In this document: positions 24,897-34,753 of the stretch, one piece after another
How positions within the stretch are numbered: position 1 is the first letter of the stretch
How the letters are laid out: each line of letters begins with the position of its first letter
Assembly: GCF_002257565.1 (NCBI RefSeq)
Contig: NZ_CP022736.1
Coordinates: 2,852,001 to 2,916,000, forward strand
DNA: 64,000 nt
Reading direction: 5' to 3'
DNA from: Herbaspirillum sp. meg3
GTDB taxonomy: Bacteria; Pseudomonadota; Gammaproteobacteria; Burkholderiales; Burkholderiaceae_D
Program-made: the position numbers and the translations under genes
Notes under the pieces: model-generated
The model's input: only the letters and a program-made list of their open reading frames with translations
Databases searched by the model: none
Told to the model about the DNA's origin: nothing

Positions 24897-26003
24897 TCAG
24901 AACTCGACGACGGAACGGATCGACTCGCCGCTCTTCATCAGGTCGAACCCTTCATTGATACGCTCCAGCGGCAGCTTGTGCGTGATCAGGTCGTCAATGT
25001 TGAGCTTGCCTTCCATGTACCAGTCGACGATCTTCGGCACATCGGTACGGCCGCGTGCGCCGCCGAACGCCGAGCCCTTCCAGACGCGACCGGTCACCAG
25101 CTGGAACGGGCGGGTGCTGATTTCCTGCCCTGCTGCTGCCACGCCGATGATGATCGACTGGCCCCAGCCCTTGTGACAGCACTCCAGCGATTGACGCATG
25201 GTGGTGGTATTGCCGATACATTCGAAGCTGTAGTCTGCGCCGCCATCGGTCAGGCCGATGATGGCATCAACCACGTTCGGTACCTCCTTGGGATTGATGA
25301 AATGGGTCATGCCGAACTTGCGCGCCATGGCTTCACGGCCAGGATTCAGATCAACGCCGATAATCTTGTTGGCGCCAACCATCTTGGCGGCCTGGATCAC
25401 GTTCAGACCGATCCCGCCCAGGCCGAACACGACGACGTTGGCGCCTGCTTCCACTTTGGCAGTAAACAGCACGGCGCCAACGCCGGTGGTCACGCCGCAA
25501 CCGATATAGCAAACCTTGTCAAACGGGGCATCTTCACGGATTTTAGCCAGCGCGATTTCCGGCACCACGATGTAATTGGAAAACGTCGATGTGCCCATGT
25601 AATGGAACAGCGGCTTGCCGTCCAGCGAAAACCGGCTGGTCGCATCCGGCATCAGTCCGCGCCCCTGGGTCGAACGGATCGCCTGACACAAGTTAGTCTT
25701 TTGCGAGAGGCAGAATTTGCACTCGCGGCATTCCGGCGTGTATAGCGGAATGACGTGATCATCCTTCTTCAGGCTCTTGACGCCGGGACCGACGTCAACC
25801 ACCACGCCAGCACCTTCATGACCGAGAATGGCAGGAAAGATGCCTTCCGGATCGGCGCCCGACAGCGTGTAATAATCCGTATGGCAAATCCCGGTTGCCT
25901 TGATTTCGACCAGCACTTCGCCGGCCTTCGGGCCTCCCAGTTCGACTTCCTCAATGGTCAATGGCTTGCCTGCTTGCCAGGCGACTGCTGCTTTGGTTTT
26001 CAT
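24897..26003 (-). CDS. frmA: S-(hydroxymethyl)glutathione dehydrogenase / class III alcohol dehydrogenase
   Basis: The 368-residue enzyme oxidises S-hydroxymethylglutathione to S-formylglutathione with NAD. Catalytic zinc ligands C40, H62 and the CYIGCG cysteine are present, and the structural zinc cysteines C92, C95, C98 and C106 are in place. The Rossmann motif GLGGIGLNVIQAAKM is intact. No FrmR-type regulator is nearby. Confidence 0.95.
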   Translation of the reverse strand: MKTKAAVAWQAGKPLTIEEVELGGPKAGEVLVEIKATGICHTDYYTLSGADPEGIFPAILGHEGAGVVVDVGPGVKSLKKDDHVIPLYTPECRECKFCLSQKTNLCQAIRSTQGRGLMPDATSRFSLDGKPLFHYMGTSTFSNYIVVPEIALAKIREDAPFDKVCYIGCGVTTGVGAVLFTAKVEAGANVVVFGLGGIGLNVIQAAKMVGANKIIGVDLNPGREAMARKFGMTHFINPKEVPNVVDAIIGLTDGGADYSFECIGNTTTMRQSLECCHKGWGQSIIIGVAAAGQEISTRPFQLVTGRVWKGSAFGGARGRTDVPKIVDWYMEGKLNIDDLITHKLPLERINEGFDLMKSGESIRSVVEF

Positions 26004-26436
26004 TTCTGTCCTTTGATCTGTTGATGGAAATACGAGAATTTGTGCACGCCTGCCCGCCCGAAACCGCCTTCTGTTACGCCTGTGCTTTGCCGGGCGGCGC
26101 GGTTAACTGGTCGGATCTTTGTTGAAAGCTGCTTGAAGGGCCGTATTATCGCATTGCCACAAAGAATTCGCAGGCGCAAAAGAGAAGCGCTCTCATCTGA
26201 TCTGTGAATTTCTTTATCAATCCCCGTAAGCCTCTTTTATCCTATGAATAGGAGCGAACTTTCCCCCGGTGAATACAATCCGAATTGTTAATTTGTCAGA
26301 TTAATGACAAAGAGCATTGCATACGGTATGGTTGATCCCATAGCAAGCAATTCATAGAAGAAACAAAATTTGTTACGGACTTGCAAGCGCCCTTCGCAAG
26401 GCAAAAAGAACAGCGCGAAGGAATCAGATGTTCTGA
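26004..26436. other. 433-bp intergenic region with no gene seen
   Basis: This region separates the divergent frmA and GGDEF-EAL genes. It becomes AT-rich toward 26300. I see no convincing coding frame and no clear operator. It should hold both promoters. Confidence 0.6.
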
Positions 26437-29400
26437 ATGGTTGGCCGACGCAACAGAATTGACTATCGCCACATGGGAAAAGGGAAAAAGACAGGAAGAG
26501 CAAGCAGCACACTGCGGACTCTGTTTTTCTTCGTCGCATTCGTTATCGCGGTCATCAGTGCCCAGACATGGTGGGAAGTCCGGCAGGATCGTCAGTTAAC
26601 CATCGACTCGGAAATGAGCAGTTCGATGGTTGCCGTACGCAGCGTAGAAGAACACGCCGAGAGGATCCTCGTCGACGTCGACCGCATGCTGAACTCTGCG
26701 GCGATTTCCATTCAGATCGCCGACCAGCATATCCTCGAAGACGACGTTGCCCTGTACCAATTGCTGGTGCGCGAAAAACAAGTCTTGCCTCCTGTGCAAG
26801 TGCTGCGTTTTGTCGATCTGACCGGCGTCAGCCGTGCCAGCTCGTCACGCGTGGGCGCTACCGAAATCGAGCTCACCGATCTGCAATTGCGCCAGGTCGA
26901 TGCCAATCCTGCCAAACCGGGCTACTTCGTCGGGCAACTCATGAAGAGTCCCAGTACCCAGGAACTGATCCTGCCGATTGCGCGCAACCTGTACATACGT
27001 GGCCAGCATGTCGGCATTATCGTCGCCGAACTCAAAGTCAATTACTTCTTCGATTTTTACAAGCGCATCACCAATTACAAGGCCATCGTCTCGTTGCGCA
27101 AGCTCGACGGTTCGCTGATGATCCGCTCGCCGTTCGAACCGACCTGGATTGACAGGAGCCTGCGCGACGCCAAGAGCATGATCAACATCCGCAACGGCGC
27201 TGATGAAGGTGCATTCGCGGAGCATTCCATATTGAGCGGCGAATATCTTCTGTTCACTTACAAGAAAATTCCAGATTCGCCGATGGTGGCCGTGTATTCG
27301 CGCCGCATGGACGATGTGCTCATGCCCTGGAAGAGCCGCACGCTTAACCGTATCCTTCTGTCGGTCGGCATCAGCGGATTCATCCTGCTGGCACTGGTCG
27401 CGTTCATCATCTATTACAACTACAAGCAAAAACTGGACGACGCGCTGACCGAAAGCGAGCACCGCTACCGGCAGCTCTACGACGACGGCAACGACCCTAT
27501 CGTGCTGATCAGCCAGGACATGCTTTACATTGACTGCAACGCGGCGGCGGTCAGATTCTTCGGAGTCGCGGACAAGCAACGCATCATCGGCAAAAAAGTC
27601 GGTCTGTTCTCGCGCCAAAGTGCGCTTCAATTGCAGCAGCCGGATATTACGGCGCTCATCGAGAAAGCCATTGCCGGCGAACCGCAACAATTTGAATGGG
27701 TCACGATACGGCGCCACAAAATCATCTACACCGACGTCACCATCAACCGTACCGAACTGGACAAGGGCTACGCCATCTTTGCAATCCTGCGCGATATCAG
27801 CGCACGCAAACGTGCCGAACTGCTGCAGACAACACAAAACCGCATCCTGCATCTGGTCATGACCGATGCCGATCTGGAAGACATCCTCAAAGAAATCGTG
27901 CAGTTTGCCGATTCGCAGATTCCGCAAAGCGTCTGCTCCATCCTGATGCTCAACGACGAAGCCTCGCACTTCGCTGCGATCTTTACGTCCCGCTTGTCGG
28001 AACGCATGCGCGTCGGCTATCTGAGCATGCCAATCGCGCACGGCAACGGCGCAAGCAGCGAGGCAGTCATCACGCGCATGCCATACGTCGTCGGCGATAT
28101 CCTGACCGACCCGGTCATGGAGAATGCAAGGCAATTCATCAATCTGGAAGAATTCCCATCCTGCGGCTCCTGGCCCATCATCGGCAAAGAAGGCCAGGTG
28201 CTGGGGGTATTTTCCGCGCTGCTCAAAGAGCATGGTCTTCCGGCCAGCGAATATATGCATCTGGCCGGTGTAGTTGCCGATCTGGCCAGCGTCGCCATCG
28301 AAAGCCGCAAGGCCGAAGAACGTATCCGCCATCTGGCCCACTACGACGAACTGACCGGCTTGCCGAATCGCTTCCTGTGCACACAACACATCAGCAATGC
28401 CATCGCGCACGCGGAACATCGCGGTGGACAGGTTGCGGTATTCCTGATGGATCTGGATCGCTTCAAAAACATCAACGATACCTTCGGCCATGAAACGGGC
28501 GAAGCCTTGTTGCGCGAAATCGCCATCCGCTTCCGCAATTGCCTGCGTGAACTCGACATCCTGGCGCGCGTCGGCGGCGACGAATTCATCGTGCTGATCG
28601 ACGACTACGAAGACCCGCTGCAACTCGGCGAAATCGCACAAAAGCTCCTGACCGAAGCACGCAAGCCCTTCGACATCAGCGGTCACGAATGCCAACTCAG
28701 CACCAGTATCGGCATCGCCACTTATCCGACCGATGGCCCCAACGCGCAGACGTTGATCAAGCATGCCGACATCGCCATGTATCGCGCCAAGCACAAAGGC
28801 AAGGACGATTACCGCTTCTATTCAGATGAAGTCAATACCCACACCATCGAACGCATTGCACTTGAAACCGAACTGCGCCGTGCCATCGAGCGCAAGGAGT
28901 TCGTCGTCCACTATCAGCCCAAGGTCGACCTAAAGAGTTCGCGCATCGTCGGCGCCGAAGCGTTAGTGCGCTGGCAGCATCCGGTACGCGGTCTGCTGCC
29001 GCCGGGCGAGTTCATCGGGCTGGCGGAAGAAGCAGGACTGATCGATCAGATTGGCTTGCAAGTGCTGGACCGCGCTTGTGTCGACATCGACTCGCTGAAC
29101 AAACTTGGCCTGGCATTTGGCCGTATCGCCATCAATCTCGCCGGCAGCCAGTTCAACGACGACAATCTGCTGGCCGATATTCAACGGGTGGTGCAAGCGC
29201 GCGGCGTGTCTTCAGCAAGTCTGGAATTCGAAATCACCGAGAGCATGGTGATGCACAATCGCGAGCAAGCCATCGCCATCATGGATGGTATCCGCGCCCT
29301 GGGCTTCACGATTTCCATCGACGACTTCGGCACCGGCTATTCCTCACTCGCCTATCTGAAGCGTTTCCCGGTAGACAATGTCAAGATCGACAGATCCTTT

Positions 29401-29631
29401 ATCACTGACATCCCGCACGACGCCAACGGAAGCGCCATCGTCCAGGCCATCATTGCCATGGCCCATGCACTCAACCTCAAGGTAGTCACTGAAGGGGTGG
29501 AAACAGAGGTACAGTTGAAAGCCTTGCAAGTATTCGGCTCGGATGAATATCAGGGCTATTTCTTCAGCCGGCCGATACCGCACGCGGCCTTTGTACAGAT
29601 GCTGCAGCAACACGCGCAACCTAAACTGTAA
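26437..29631 (+). CDS. membrane sensor PAS-GAF-GGDEF-EAL c-di-GMP protein
   Basis: The 1064-residue protein has a membrane helix (about 26-45), a periplasmic dCache-like sensor (50-300), a second helix (303-327), PAS (about 340-455), GAF (about 460-620), GGDEF (about 628-790, intact RVGGDEF near residue 710) and EAL (about 805-1050, intact EAL near 838, DDFGTGYSSLAYL). Both catalytic sites look competent, so it could make or break c-di-GMP. The ATG at 26437 has AAGGA upstream; an alternative Met at codon 13 has none. It is transcribed alone. Confidence 0.9.
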   Translation: MVGRRNRIDYRHMGKGKKTGRASSTLRTLFFFVAFVIAVISAQTWWEVRQDRQLTIDSEMSSSMVAVRSVEEHAERILVDVDRMLNSAAISIQIADQHILEDDVALYQLLVREKQVLPPVQVLRFVDLTGVSRASSSRVGATEIELTDLQLRQVDANPAKPGYFVGQLMKSPSTQELILPIARNLYIRGQHVGIIVAELKVNYFFDFYKRITNYKAIVSLRKLDGSLMIRSPFEPTWIDRSLRDAKSMINIRNGADEGAFAEHSILSGEYLLFTYKKIPDSPMVAVYSRRMDDVLMPWKSRTLNRILLSVGISGFILLALVAFIIYYNYKQKLDDALTESEHRYRQLYDDGNDPIVLISQDMLYIDCNAAAVRFFGVADKQRIIGKKVGLFSRQSALQLQQPDITALIEKAIAGEPQQFEWVTIRRHKIIYTDVTINRTELDKGYAIFAILRDISARKRAELLQTTQNRILHLVMTDADLEDILKEIVQFADSQIPQSVCSILMLNDEASHFAAIFTSRLSERMRVGYLSMPIAHGNGASSEAVITRMPYVVGDILTDPVMENARQFINLEEFPSCGSWPIIGKEGQVLGVFSALLKEHGLPASEYMHLAGVVADLASVAIESRKAEERIRHLAHYDELTGLPNRFLCTQHISNAIAHAEHRGGQVAVFLMDLDRFKNINDTFGHETGEALLREIAIRFRNCLRELDILARVGGDEFIVLIDDYEDPLQLGEIAQKLLTEARKPFDISGHECQLSTSIGIATYPTDGPNAQTLIKHADIAMYRAKHKGKDDYRFYSDEVNTHTIERIALETELRRAIERKEFVVHYQPKVDLKSSRIVGAEALVRWQHPVRGLLPPGEFIGLAEEAGLIDQIGLQVLDRACVDIDSLNKLGLAFGRIAINLAGSQFNDDNLLADIQRVVQARGVSSASLEFEITESMVMHNREQAIAIMDGIRALGFTISIDDFGTGYSSLAYLKRFPVDNVKIDRSFITDIPHDANGSAIVQAIIAMAHALNLKVVTEGVETEVQLKALQVFGSDEYQGYFFSRPIPHAAFVQMLQQHAQPKL

Positions 29632-29690
29632 TTTCGGTACTCTCTGCATAAAACTCTTATTGCATGTACATTGCCAATGTCATGCATTCG

Positions 29691-29825
29691 AGGGCCTGCT
29701 AACAACCAATTTGCGAATGCAAACGCGCGGCAGGCGATGCCTGCAGCCGTTCCCAGAGGGTTTCAGCCAGAAAGCGCGCTGGCAAGGCTGAAACGCATCT
29801 CGCAAATTGATTGTTAGCAGGCCCT
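29691..29825 (+). repeat. structured repeat element, copy 1 (possible ncRNA or mobile element)
   Basis: The 135-bp element forms a three-way structure. Outer stem: 29691-29715 with 29801-29825 (24 of 25 pair). Hairpin 2: GCAGGC-GAT-GCCTGC (29730-29744). Hairpin 3: GTTTCAGCC (29760) with GGCTGAAAC (29786). Unpaired or linker motifs GCCGTTCCCAGAGGG (29746-29760), GCGCTGGCAAGGC (29776-29788) and AACGCATCTC (29792-29801) recur in the same order in copy 2 at 45164, where all the stems differ. The strand is set by the shared motifs. Confidence 0.7.
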
Positions 29826-29916
29826 TGCATAAGCAAATAGGAATATTGTTGCACCTGAATCAACAAGTACTCTTAGAATAAGCGCCTGATTTACATCATT
29901 TTTACAGGGAGTTGTG

Positions 29917-31506
29917 ATGGCATTGTCTTTCAAGAAAAAATTGCTCAGCCTGGCCTTCAGCGGTATCGCCGCCACCGTCGCGCTACCTCTGACTGCGCAT
30001 TCCGCGGCAGCCGCCGAACTCAAGATCGGTCTGTTCGCCGACGTGTCCACACTGGATCCCCATTTCAATAACATCGCCCCGAACATCTCGTTGTCGTCGC
30101 ACCTGTTTGACGCGCTGGTCAATGTCGATGCCACCGGCAAACTGATCCCCGGTCTCGCCGTATCGTGGAAAGCCATTGATCCGACCACCTGGGAATTCAA
30201 ACTGCGCCGCGGCGTCAAGTTTCATGACGGTTCCGATTTCACCGCGGAAGATGTCGTCTTCTCGCTGGATCGCCCCGCCACGCTGACCAACAGCCCCGGC
30301 CCGTTCACCAGCTATACCAAGCAGATCGTCGCTAAAGAAATCGTCGATCCGTACACCGTGCGCCTGAAAACAGCGACACCCTACGGCCCGCTGGCGCTGG
30401 ACGTAAGCACCATTTTCATCGTCTCAAAGAAGGCGGCGCAAAACGCGACCACTGAAGACTTCAACAGCGGCAAGGCATTGATCGGTACCGGTCCGTTCAA
30501 GTTCGGCAGCTTCAAGCGCGGCGACAGCATTGAACTGGTGCGTAACGACAGCTATTGGGGCGGCAAGGCCGACTGGGACAAAGTCACCTTCCGTATCCTG
30601 ACCTCCGACGGCGCGCGCCTGGCCGCGTTGCTGGCAGGCGAAGTCGATGCCATCGACAGTGTGCCGCCGGCAGACGTGCCGAAGCTGAAGACCAATCCAA
30701 AGTTCGAACTGGTGCAACGTACCTCGTGGCGCACGATTTTCTGGACACTGGATCAGTCCCGCGACAAGACGCCTGATATTACCGACAAGTCCGGCAAGCC
30801 ATTGGACAAGAACCCGCTCAAGGACATCCGTGTTCGCCAGGCGATCTCCAAGGCGATCAACCGTCAGGCGCTTACCGAACGCACACTGGAAGGCCTCGGC
30901 ACACCGGCATCGAATATCGTCGCACCGGGCATCCTCGGTTATGCCGACAACCTGAAGGTCGAAAAATATGATCCTGAAGGCGCCAAGAAGCTGCTGGCGG
31001 CTGCCGGCTATCCAAACGGTTTTGCGCTGACGCTGCATGGCCCGAACAACCGCTACATCAACGATGAACGCGTCGTGCAAACTGTCGCGCAATTCCTGAG
31101 CCGCGTCGGCATCCAGACCAAGGTCGAAACCTTCCCGCTGTCGGTCTACTTCGGTAAAGCACGCAATGGCGACTTCAGCGTTTCCCTGCTGGGCTGGGGT
31201 ACACTGGCAGGCGACTTCGGCCTGCGTACACTGGTCGGAACGACCGATGCAAGCACAGGCTGGGGTTCGTGGAACTGGGGTAAGTACAGCAATCCACAAG
31301 TCGACAAACTGGTGCAATCCTCGCTGGCATCCGTGGATGAAAAGCAGCGTCAGGAATTCGCCAAGCAGGCGGCAACCGTGGCACTGACTGACTATGCCGT
31401 GATCCCACTGCATCATCAGTACGCAACATGGGCCGTGCGCAAGGGCATCAAGTACACCCCACGTATTGACGAATTCACCTTCGCACATCAGTTCCATCCG
31501 CAATAA
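29917..31506 (+). CDS. ABC transporter substrate-binding protein, family 5 (peptide/nickel type)
   Basis: The 529-residue periplasmic binding protein has a signal peptide (to about residue 29, HSAAAAE) and the SBP family 5 signature WKAIDPTTWEFKLRRGVKFHDGSDFTAEDVVFSL split over residues 85-120. It should deliver peptides or similar ligands to an ABC permease, but no permease genes are adjacent. The ATG at 29917 follows AGGGAG; an overlapping GTG one codon earlier is less likely. The upstream region holds repeat copy 1. Confidence 0.9.
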   Translation: MALSFKKKLLSLAFSGIAATVALPLTAHSAAAAELKIGLFADVSTLDPHFNNIAPNISLSSHLFDALVNVDATGKLIPGLAVSWKAIDPTTWEFKLRRGVKFHDGSDFTAEDVVFSLDRPATLTNSPGPFTSYTKQIVAKEIVDPYTVRLKTATPYGPLALDVSTIFIVSKKAAQNATTEDFNSGKALIGTGPFKFGSFKRGDSIELVRNDSYWGGKADWDKVTFRILTSDGARLAALLAGEVDAIDSVPPADVPKLKTNPKFELVQRTSWRTIFWTLDQSRDKTPDITDKSGKPLDKNPLKDIRVRQAISKAINRQALTERTLEGLGTPASNIVAPGILGYADNLKVEKYDPEGAKKLLAAAGYPNGFALTLHGPNNRYINDERVVQTVAQFLSRVGIQTKVETFPLSVYFGKARNGDFSVSLLGWGTLAGDFGLRTLVGTTDASTGWGSWNWGKYSNPQVDKLVQSSLASVDEKQRQEFAKQAATVALTDYAVIPLHHQYATWAVRKGIKYTPRIDEFTFAHQFHPQ

Positions 31507-31531
31507 CGCAGTATTCGCTTCACGACGTTAT

Positions 31532-31566
31532 AAAGGCCTGCCGGCATTTTGCCGCAGGCCTTTTTT
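31532..31566 (+). terminator. terminator after the binding protein gene
   Basis: AAGGCCTG plus CGGCA pairs with TGCCG plus CAGGCCTT, with one bulged C, followed by six Ts. Confidence 0.9.
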
Positions 31567-31658
31567 CTTGGTCGCTGTAATATCCTGATCGGAATAGCGA
31601 CCAATGATTATTTTCCGACTTGCGCCACTTTGCCGATTGACTGACCGAAAGTATCAAA

Positions 31659-32231
31659 ATGAAAAAAAGCCTCTTCTCCACGGTGCTCTCCTCACTCCTG
31701 CTCTGCACCGGCCTGTCGACTATCCACGCCGCACAGGCACAACAGACTGGTGACATCGTGGAACTCCCCCTGATCTCCGGCTGGTACGACGGCAAGGTCG
31801 TGCGCTATGTCACCACCGACGTGTCCGATAAGAAGGCTGCGGCCGAGATGGGCGCCAACTATGTGCCGCGACTGGCCAATGCCATCAATCAGCAGCGCCA
31901 GCCAGGGCAACCGGGTGCTGTCGAGCGTATCTATTCGTTTGTGAATTTCAAACAAGGTGGCGTGTTGCCGTCGCTGCCTTCGCCGACCGGTGCAAACAAC
32001 GAGAACGTCAATTATTCGCCGCTATGGCAAGTGCACAAGGTCAGCTGGCTGCCAGGAAAACAGCCGCGTGTCCTGAAATCGGAAGAAGAAGTACTGGCGG
32101 CGGAAGAAGCCGGTCAGGTCAGCATTGAAAAGACCAACCTGATCGTCAATTGTCCAGTGGTGTTTTCAGCAGAAGGCGGCACACTACCGAATATTCGTAT
32201 CCACCTCGCCAATCAGGATCCAGAACCCTGA
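31659..32231 (+). CDS. conserved exported protein of unknown function
   Basis: The 190-residue protein has a signal peptide (residues 1-28, HAAQA-QQ). The mature part contains ELPLISGWYDGKVVRYVTTDVSD and NYSPLWQVHKVSW, which recur, as I recall, in a family of small secreted proteins with a DUF number (possibly DUF7482). No cysteines form an obvious metal site. It stands alone between the binding protein and the convergent MFS gene. Confidence 0.7.
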   Translation: MKKSLFSTVLSSLLLCTGLSTIHAAQAQQTGDIVELPLISGWYDGKVVRYVTTDVSDKKAAAEMGANYVPRLANAINQQRQPGQPGAVERIYSFVNFKQGGVLPSLPSPTGANNENVNYSPLWQVHKVSWLPGKQPRVLKSEEEVLAAEEAGQVSIEKTNLIVNCPVVFSAEGGTLPNIRIHLANQDPEP

Positions 32232-32283
32232 AGTATTAAGTCTGCCAGCTCAACATTGGGTTGAGCGCATAAGGTTTTGTACC

Positions 32284-33516
32284 TTATTTTTTGTCGACGG
32301 GCGCGAGCCTGTCGACATGGTAAAGCTGCGGAAAAAAGCGTATCCACAATGCCACTACCACCAGCGTGCCGATGCCGCCGATCAGCACGGCAGGTATCGC
32401 GCCAAACCATGCCGCCGTGAGTCCGGATTCAAATTCCCCCAGCTGATTTGACGTCCCGATGAATACCGAATTCACCGCACTCACGCGGCCGCGCATTTCA
32501 TCCGGTGTCTCCAACTGCACGAAAGTCGATCGCACCACCACACTGATCATGTCGGAAGCGCCCAGCACCACCAGCGCCAGCAACGACACCACAAAGGAAT
32601 GCGACAAGCCGAACACAATCGTCGCAAAACCAAAAATGGCAACGGCGATGAACATGGTACGGCCGATACGCCCTCTCAGCGGATTGCGGGCCAGAAAAAG
32701 CGCCACCGACAAAGCGCCTACCGCAGGCGCGGAACGCAACAAGCCAAGGCCGACAGAATTAGTATGCAGAATATCCTGAGCATATACCGGCAATAACGCC
32801 GTGGCACCGCCCAGCAACACGGCAAACAGATCGAGCGAAATCGCGCCAAATATCGCCGGCTTGCTGCGAATGTAGGCGATGCCGGCAAACACCGATTTGA
32901 GCGTCGCATTTTCGCGTTTTGAGGGTGGCGTCTCAACCTTGATCAGCGACACCAGCACACTGCAAAGGATGAACATGCCACAACTGGTGATGTACACTAC
33001 GGATGGCCCTGCCACATACAGAAAACCGCCCAGCGCCGGCCCAACGATGATTGCCACCTGCGTCGCCGATGCTGACCCGGCAACAGCACGCGGCAACAGG
33101 GATGGCGGCATCAACGTCGGCAACATGGCCGACATTGTCGGCTTGCTGAACGCCCTGCCAGCACCGATCACGAAAACGATCGCAAAAATCGCCTCCTTGT
33201 TCAGCCAGCCGCCGATACTGCCTGCAGCAAGAAGACCGGCAGCAATGGCTTCCACCAGAATGCTGAAACGCGCCACCTGGCGACGATCATGACGGTCGGC
33301 GACATGGCCGACGATGAACACCAGAAACAGCGAAGGAATGAACTGCACCAGCCCGACAATACCGAGATCAAAAGCGCTGTGCGTCAATTGATAGACTTGC
33401 CACCCCACGGCGACAATTTGCATTTGCAGGGCAATTGTCGAGGCGACGCTGGCCAGCCAGAACAAACAAAAAGAGCGATGGTGTAGCAGTTGTTCCGGAG
33501 CGATGGAGGCAGTCAT
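32284..33516 (-). CDS. MFS transporter, EntS/DHA3-like
   Basis: The 410-residue protein has 12 predicted membrane helices. It has motif A GHVADRHDRRQVARFS after helix 2 and the family-typical LLPRAVAGSASATQVAIIVGPALGG. It resembles the DHA3 exporters that include EntS, which exports siderophores or drugs. No siderophore synthesis gene is near, so the substrate is open. It is divergent from the aldo/keto reductase. Confidence 0.87.
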   Translation of the reverse strand: MTASIAPEQLLHHRSFCLFWLASVASTIALQMQIVAVGWQVYQLTHSAFDLGIVGLVQFIPSLFLVFIVGHVADRHDRRQVARFSILVEAIAAGLLAAGSIGGWLNKEAIFAIVFVIGAGRAFSKPTMSAMLPTLMPPSLLPRAVAGSASATQVAIIVGPALGGFLYVAGPSVVYITSCGMFILCSVLVSLIKVETPPSKRENATLKSVFAGIAYIRSKPAIFGAISLDLFAVLLGGATALLPVYAQDILHTNSVGLGLLRSAPAVGALSVALFLARNPLRGRIGRTMFIAVAIFGFATIVFGLSHSFVVSLLALVVLGASDMISVVVRSTFVQLETPDEMRGRVSAVNSVFIGTSNQLGEFESGLTAAWFGAIPAVLIGGIGTLVVVALWIRFFPQLYHVDRLAPVDKK

Positions 33517-33625
33517 TGGCGGGGAATATTCTTATGCGGTGAGCGGCGCTGCGCGAAGTTTCACGCGCGGATATACTACTTTATTTCCCGCACGCCGTCT
33601 GTCAGCCTTCCGAAAGGATTCACCC

Positions 33626-34675
33626 ATGCAATACCGCCCTCTTGGCCGCACCAATATCAACGTCAGCCTGATCACACTCGGCACCATGACCTGGGGCGAA
33701 CAAAACACCGAGGCCGAAGCGCACTCGCAGCTTGACTACGCCACCGAGCGCGGTATCAACCTGATCGACGTCGCTGAAATGTACCCGGTTCCGCCCAAGG
33801 CCGAAACCCAGGGCCTGAGCGAACGCTATCTCGGCACCTGGCTCAAGAAATCCGGCAAGCGCGACCAATTGCTGATCGCTACCAAGGCTACCGGCCCCGC
33901 ACGCAAGCCCCACAACCCACGCCATATCCGCGGCGGCATCAATAACTTCGACCGCAAAGGTCTGACAGAGGCACTCAACGGCAGCCTGGAACGCCTGCAA
34001 CTGGACCATGTCGATCTGTACCAGTTGCACTGGCCGGATCGCAGCGTCAACAGCTTTGGTCAACTCAACTATTCGCATATTGCCAACGAAGATACCGTCG
34101 CCATCGATGAAACACTGCGCATCCTGTCCGAGTTCGTCAAAGCCGGCAAGATTCGCCATATCGGCCTGTCCAATGAAACCTCGTGGGGCGTTGCACAATT
34201 CCTGCGCGCCGCAGAGAAGTTCGACCTGGAACGTATCGTCACGATCCAGAATCCGTACAACCTGCTCAATCGCGGTTTCGAAATCAACTTGGCTGAGTTC
34301 GCCCATCGCGAACAGGTCGGCTTGCTGGCCTACTCGCCACTGGCTTTCGGCATGCTGTCCGGCAAATACGAAAACGGCGCGCGCCCTGCCGCCGGTCGCC
34401 TGACCCTGTTCGAACGTTTCACGCGCTACACCAACCCGCAAGCCGAATCCGCGACCAAAGCCTATGTCGCGCTCGCGCGCAAGCATGGCATTGATCCGGC
34501 ACAGATGGCGCTGGCTTATGTCAACAGCCGTCCTTTTGTCACATCCAACATCATCGGCGCGACCACTATGGATCAACTGCGCAGCAACATCGACAGCCTG
34601 TCGGTACAGCTGCCGCCGGAAATCATGGAACAGATCGACGCGATCCACAAGACGCAGCCGAATCCTGCCCCCTGA
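33626..34675 (+). CDS. tas: aldo/keto reductase, Tas-like
   Basis: The 349-residue protein is an NADPH-dependent aldo/keto reductase. It shows D-V-A-E-M-Y (catalytic Asp and Tyr), the Lys in LLIATKATG and the His in LYQLHWPDRSVN. The ATG at 33626 follows GAAAGGA; the open frame extends 41 codons upstream without support. The sequence is close to the Tas subgroup, of unclear physiological substrate. Confidence 0.9.
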   Translation: MQYRPLGRTNINVSLITLGTMTWGEQNTEAEAHSQLDYATERGINLIDVAEMYPVPPKAETQGLSERYLGTWLKKSGKRDQLLIATKATGPARKPHNPRHIRGGINNFDRKGLTEALNGSLERLQLDHVDLYQLHWPDRSVNSFGQLNYSHIANEDTVAIDETLRILSEFVKAGKIRHIGLSNETSWGVAQFLRAAEKFDLERIVTIQNPYNLLNRGFEINLAEFAHREQVGLLAYSPLAFGMLSGKYENGARPAAGRLTLFERFTRYTNPQAESATKAYVALARKHGIDPAQMALAYVNSRPFVTSNIIGATTMDQLRSNIDSLSVQLPPEIMEQIDAIHKTQPNPAP

Positions 34676-34692
34676 TCCACGGCAAGTAAAAC

Positions 34693-34726
34693 AAAAAGCC
34701 CACCGGTATACACCGGTGGGCTTTTT
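34693..34726. terminator. bidirectional terminator between tas and dctP-like gene
   Basis: A 15-bp perfect stem, AAAAAGCCCACCGGT with its complement, around the loop ATAC. Both converging genes can use it. Confidence 0.93.
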
Positions 34727-34753
34727 ATTGGCGTGACCGCAAATTAAGGTGGA

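Noticed and set aside
26845..28794. Long open frame (649 codons) opposite the PAS-GAF-GGDEF-EAL gene
   Set aside because: It lies antisense to well-supported domains and its product has no recognisable motif.
29691..29825. Integron attC site
   Set aside because: TAACAA and TTGTTA near the ends recall attC, but the sequence lacks the RYYYAAC and GTTRRRY core sites and the pairing is too long and too perfect. The second copy shows no attC features.
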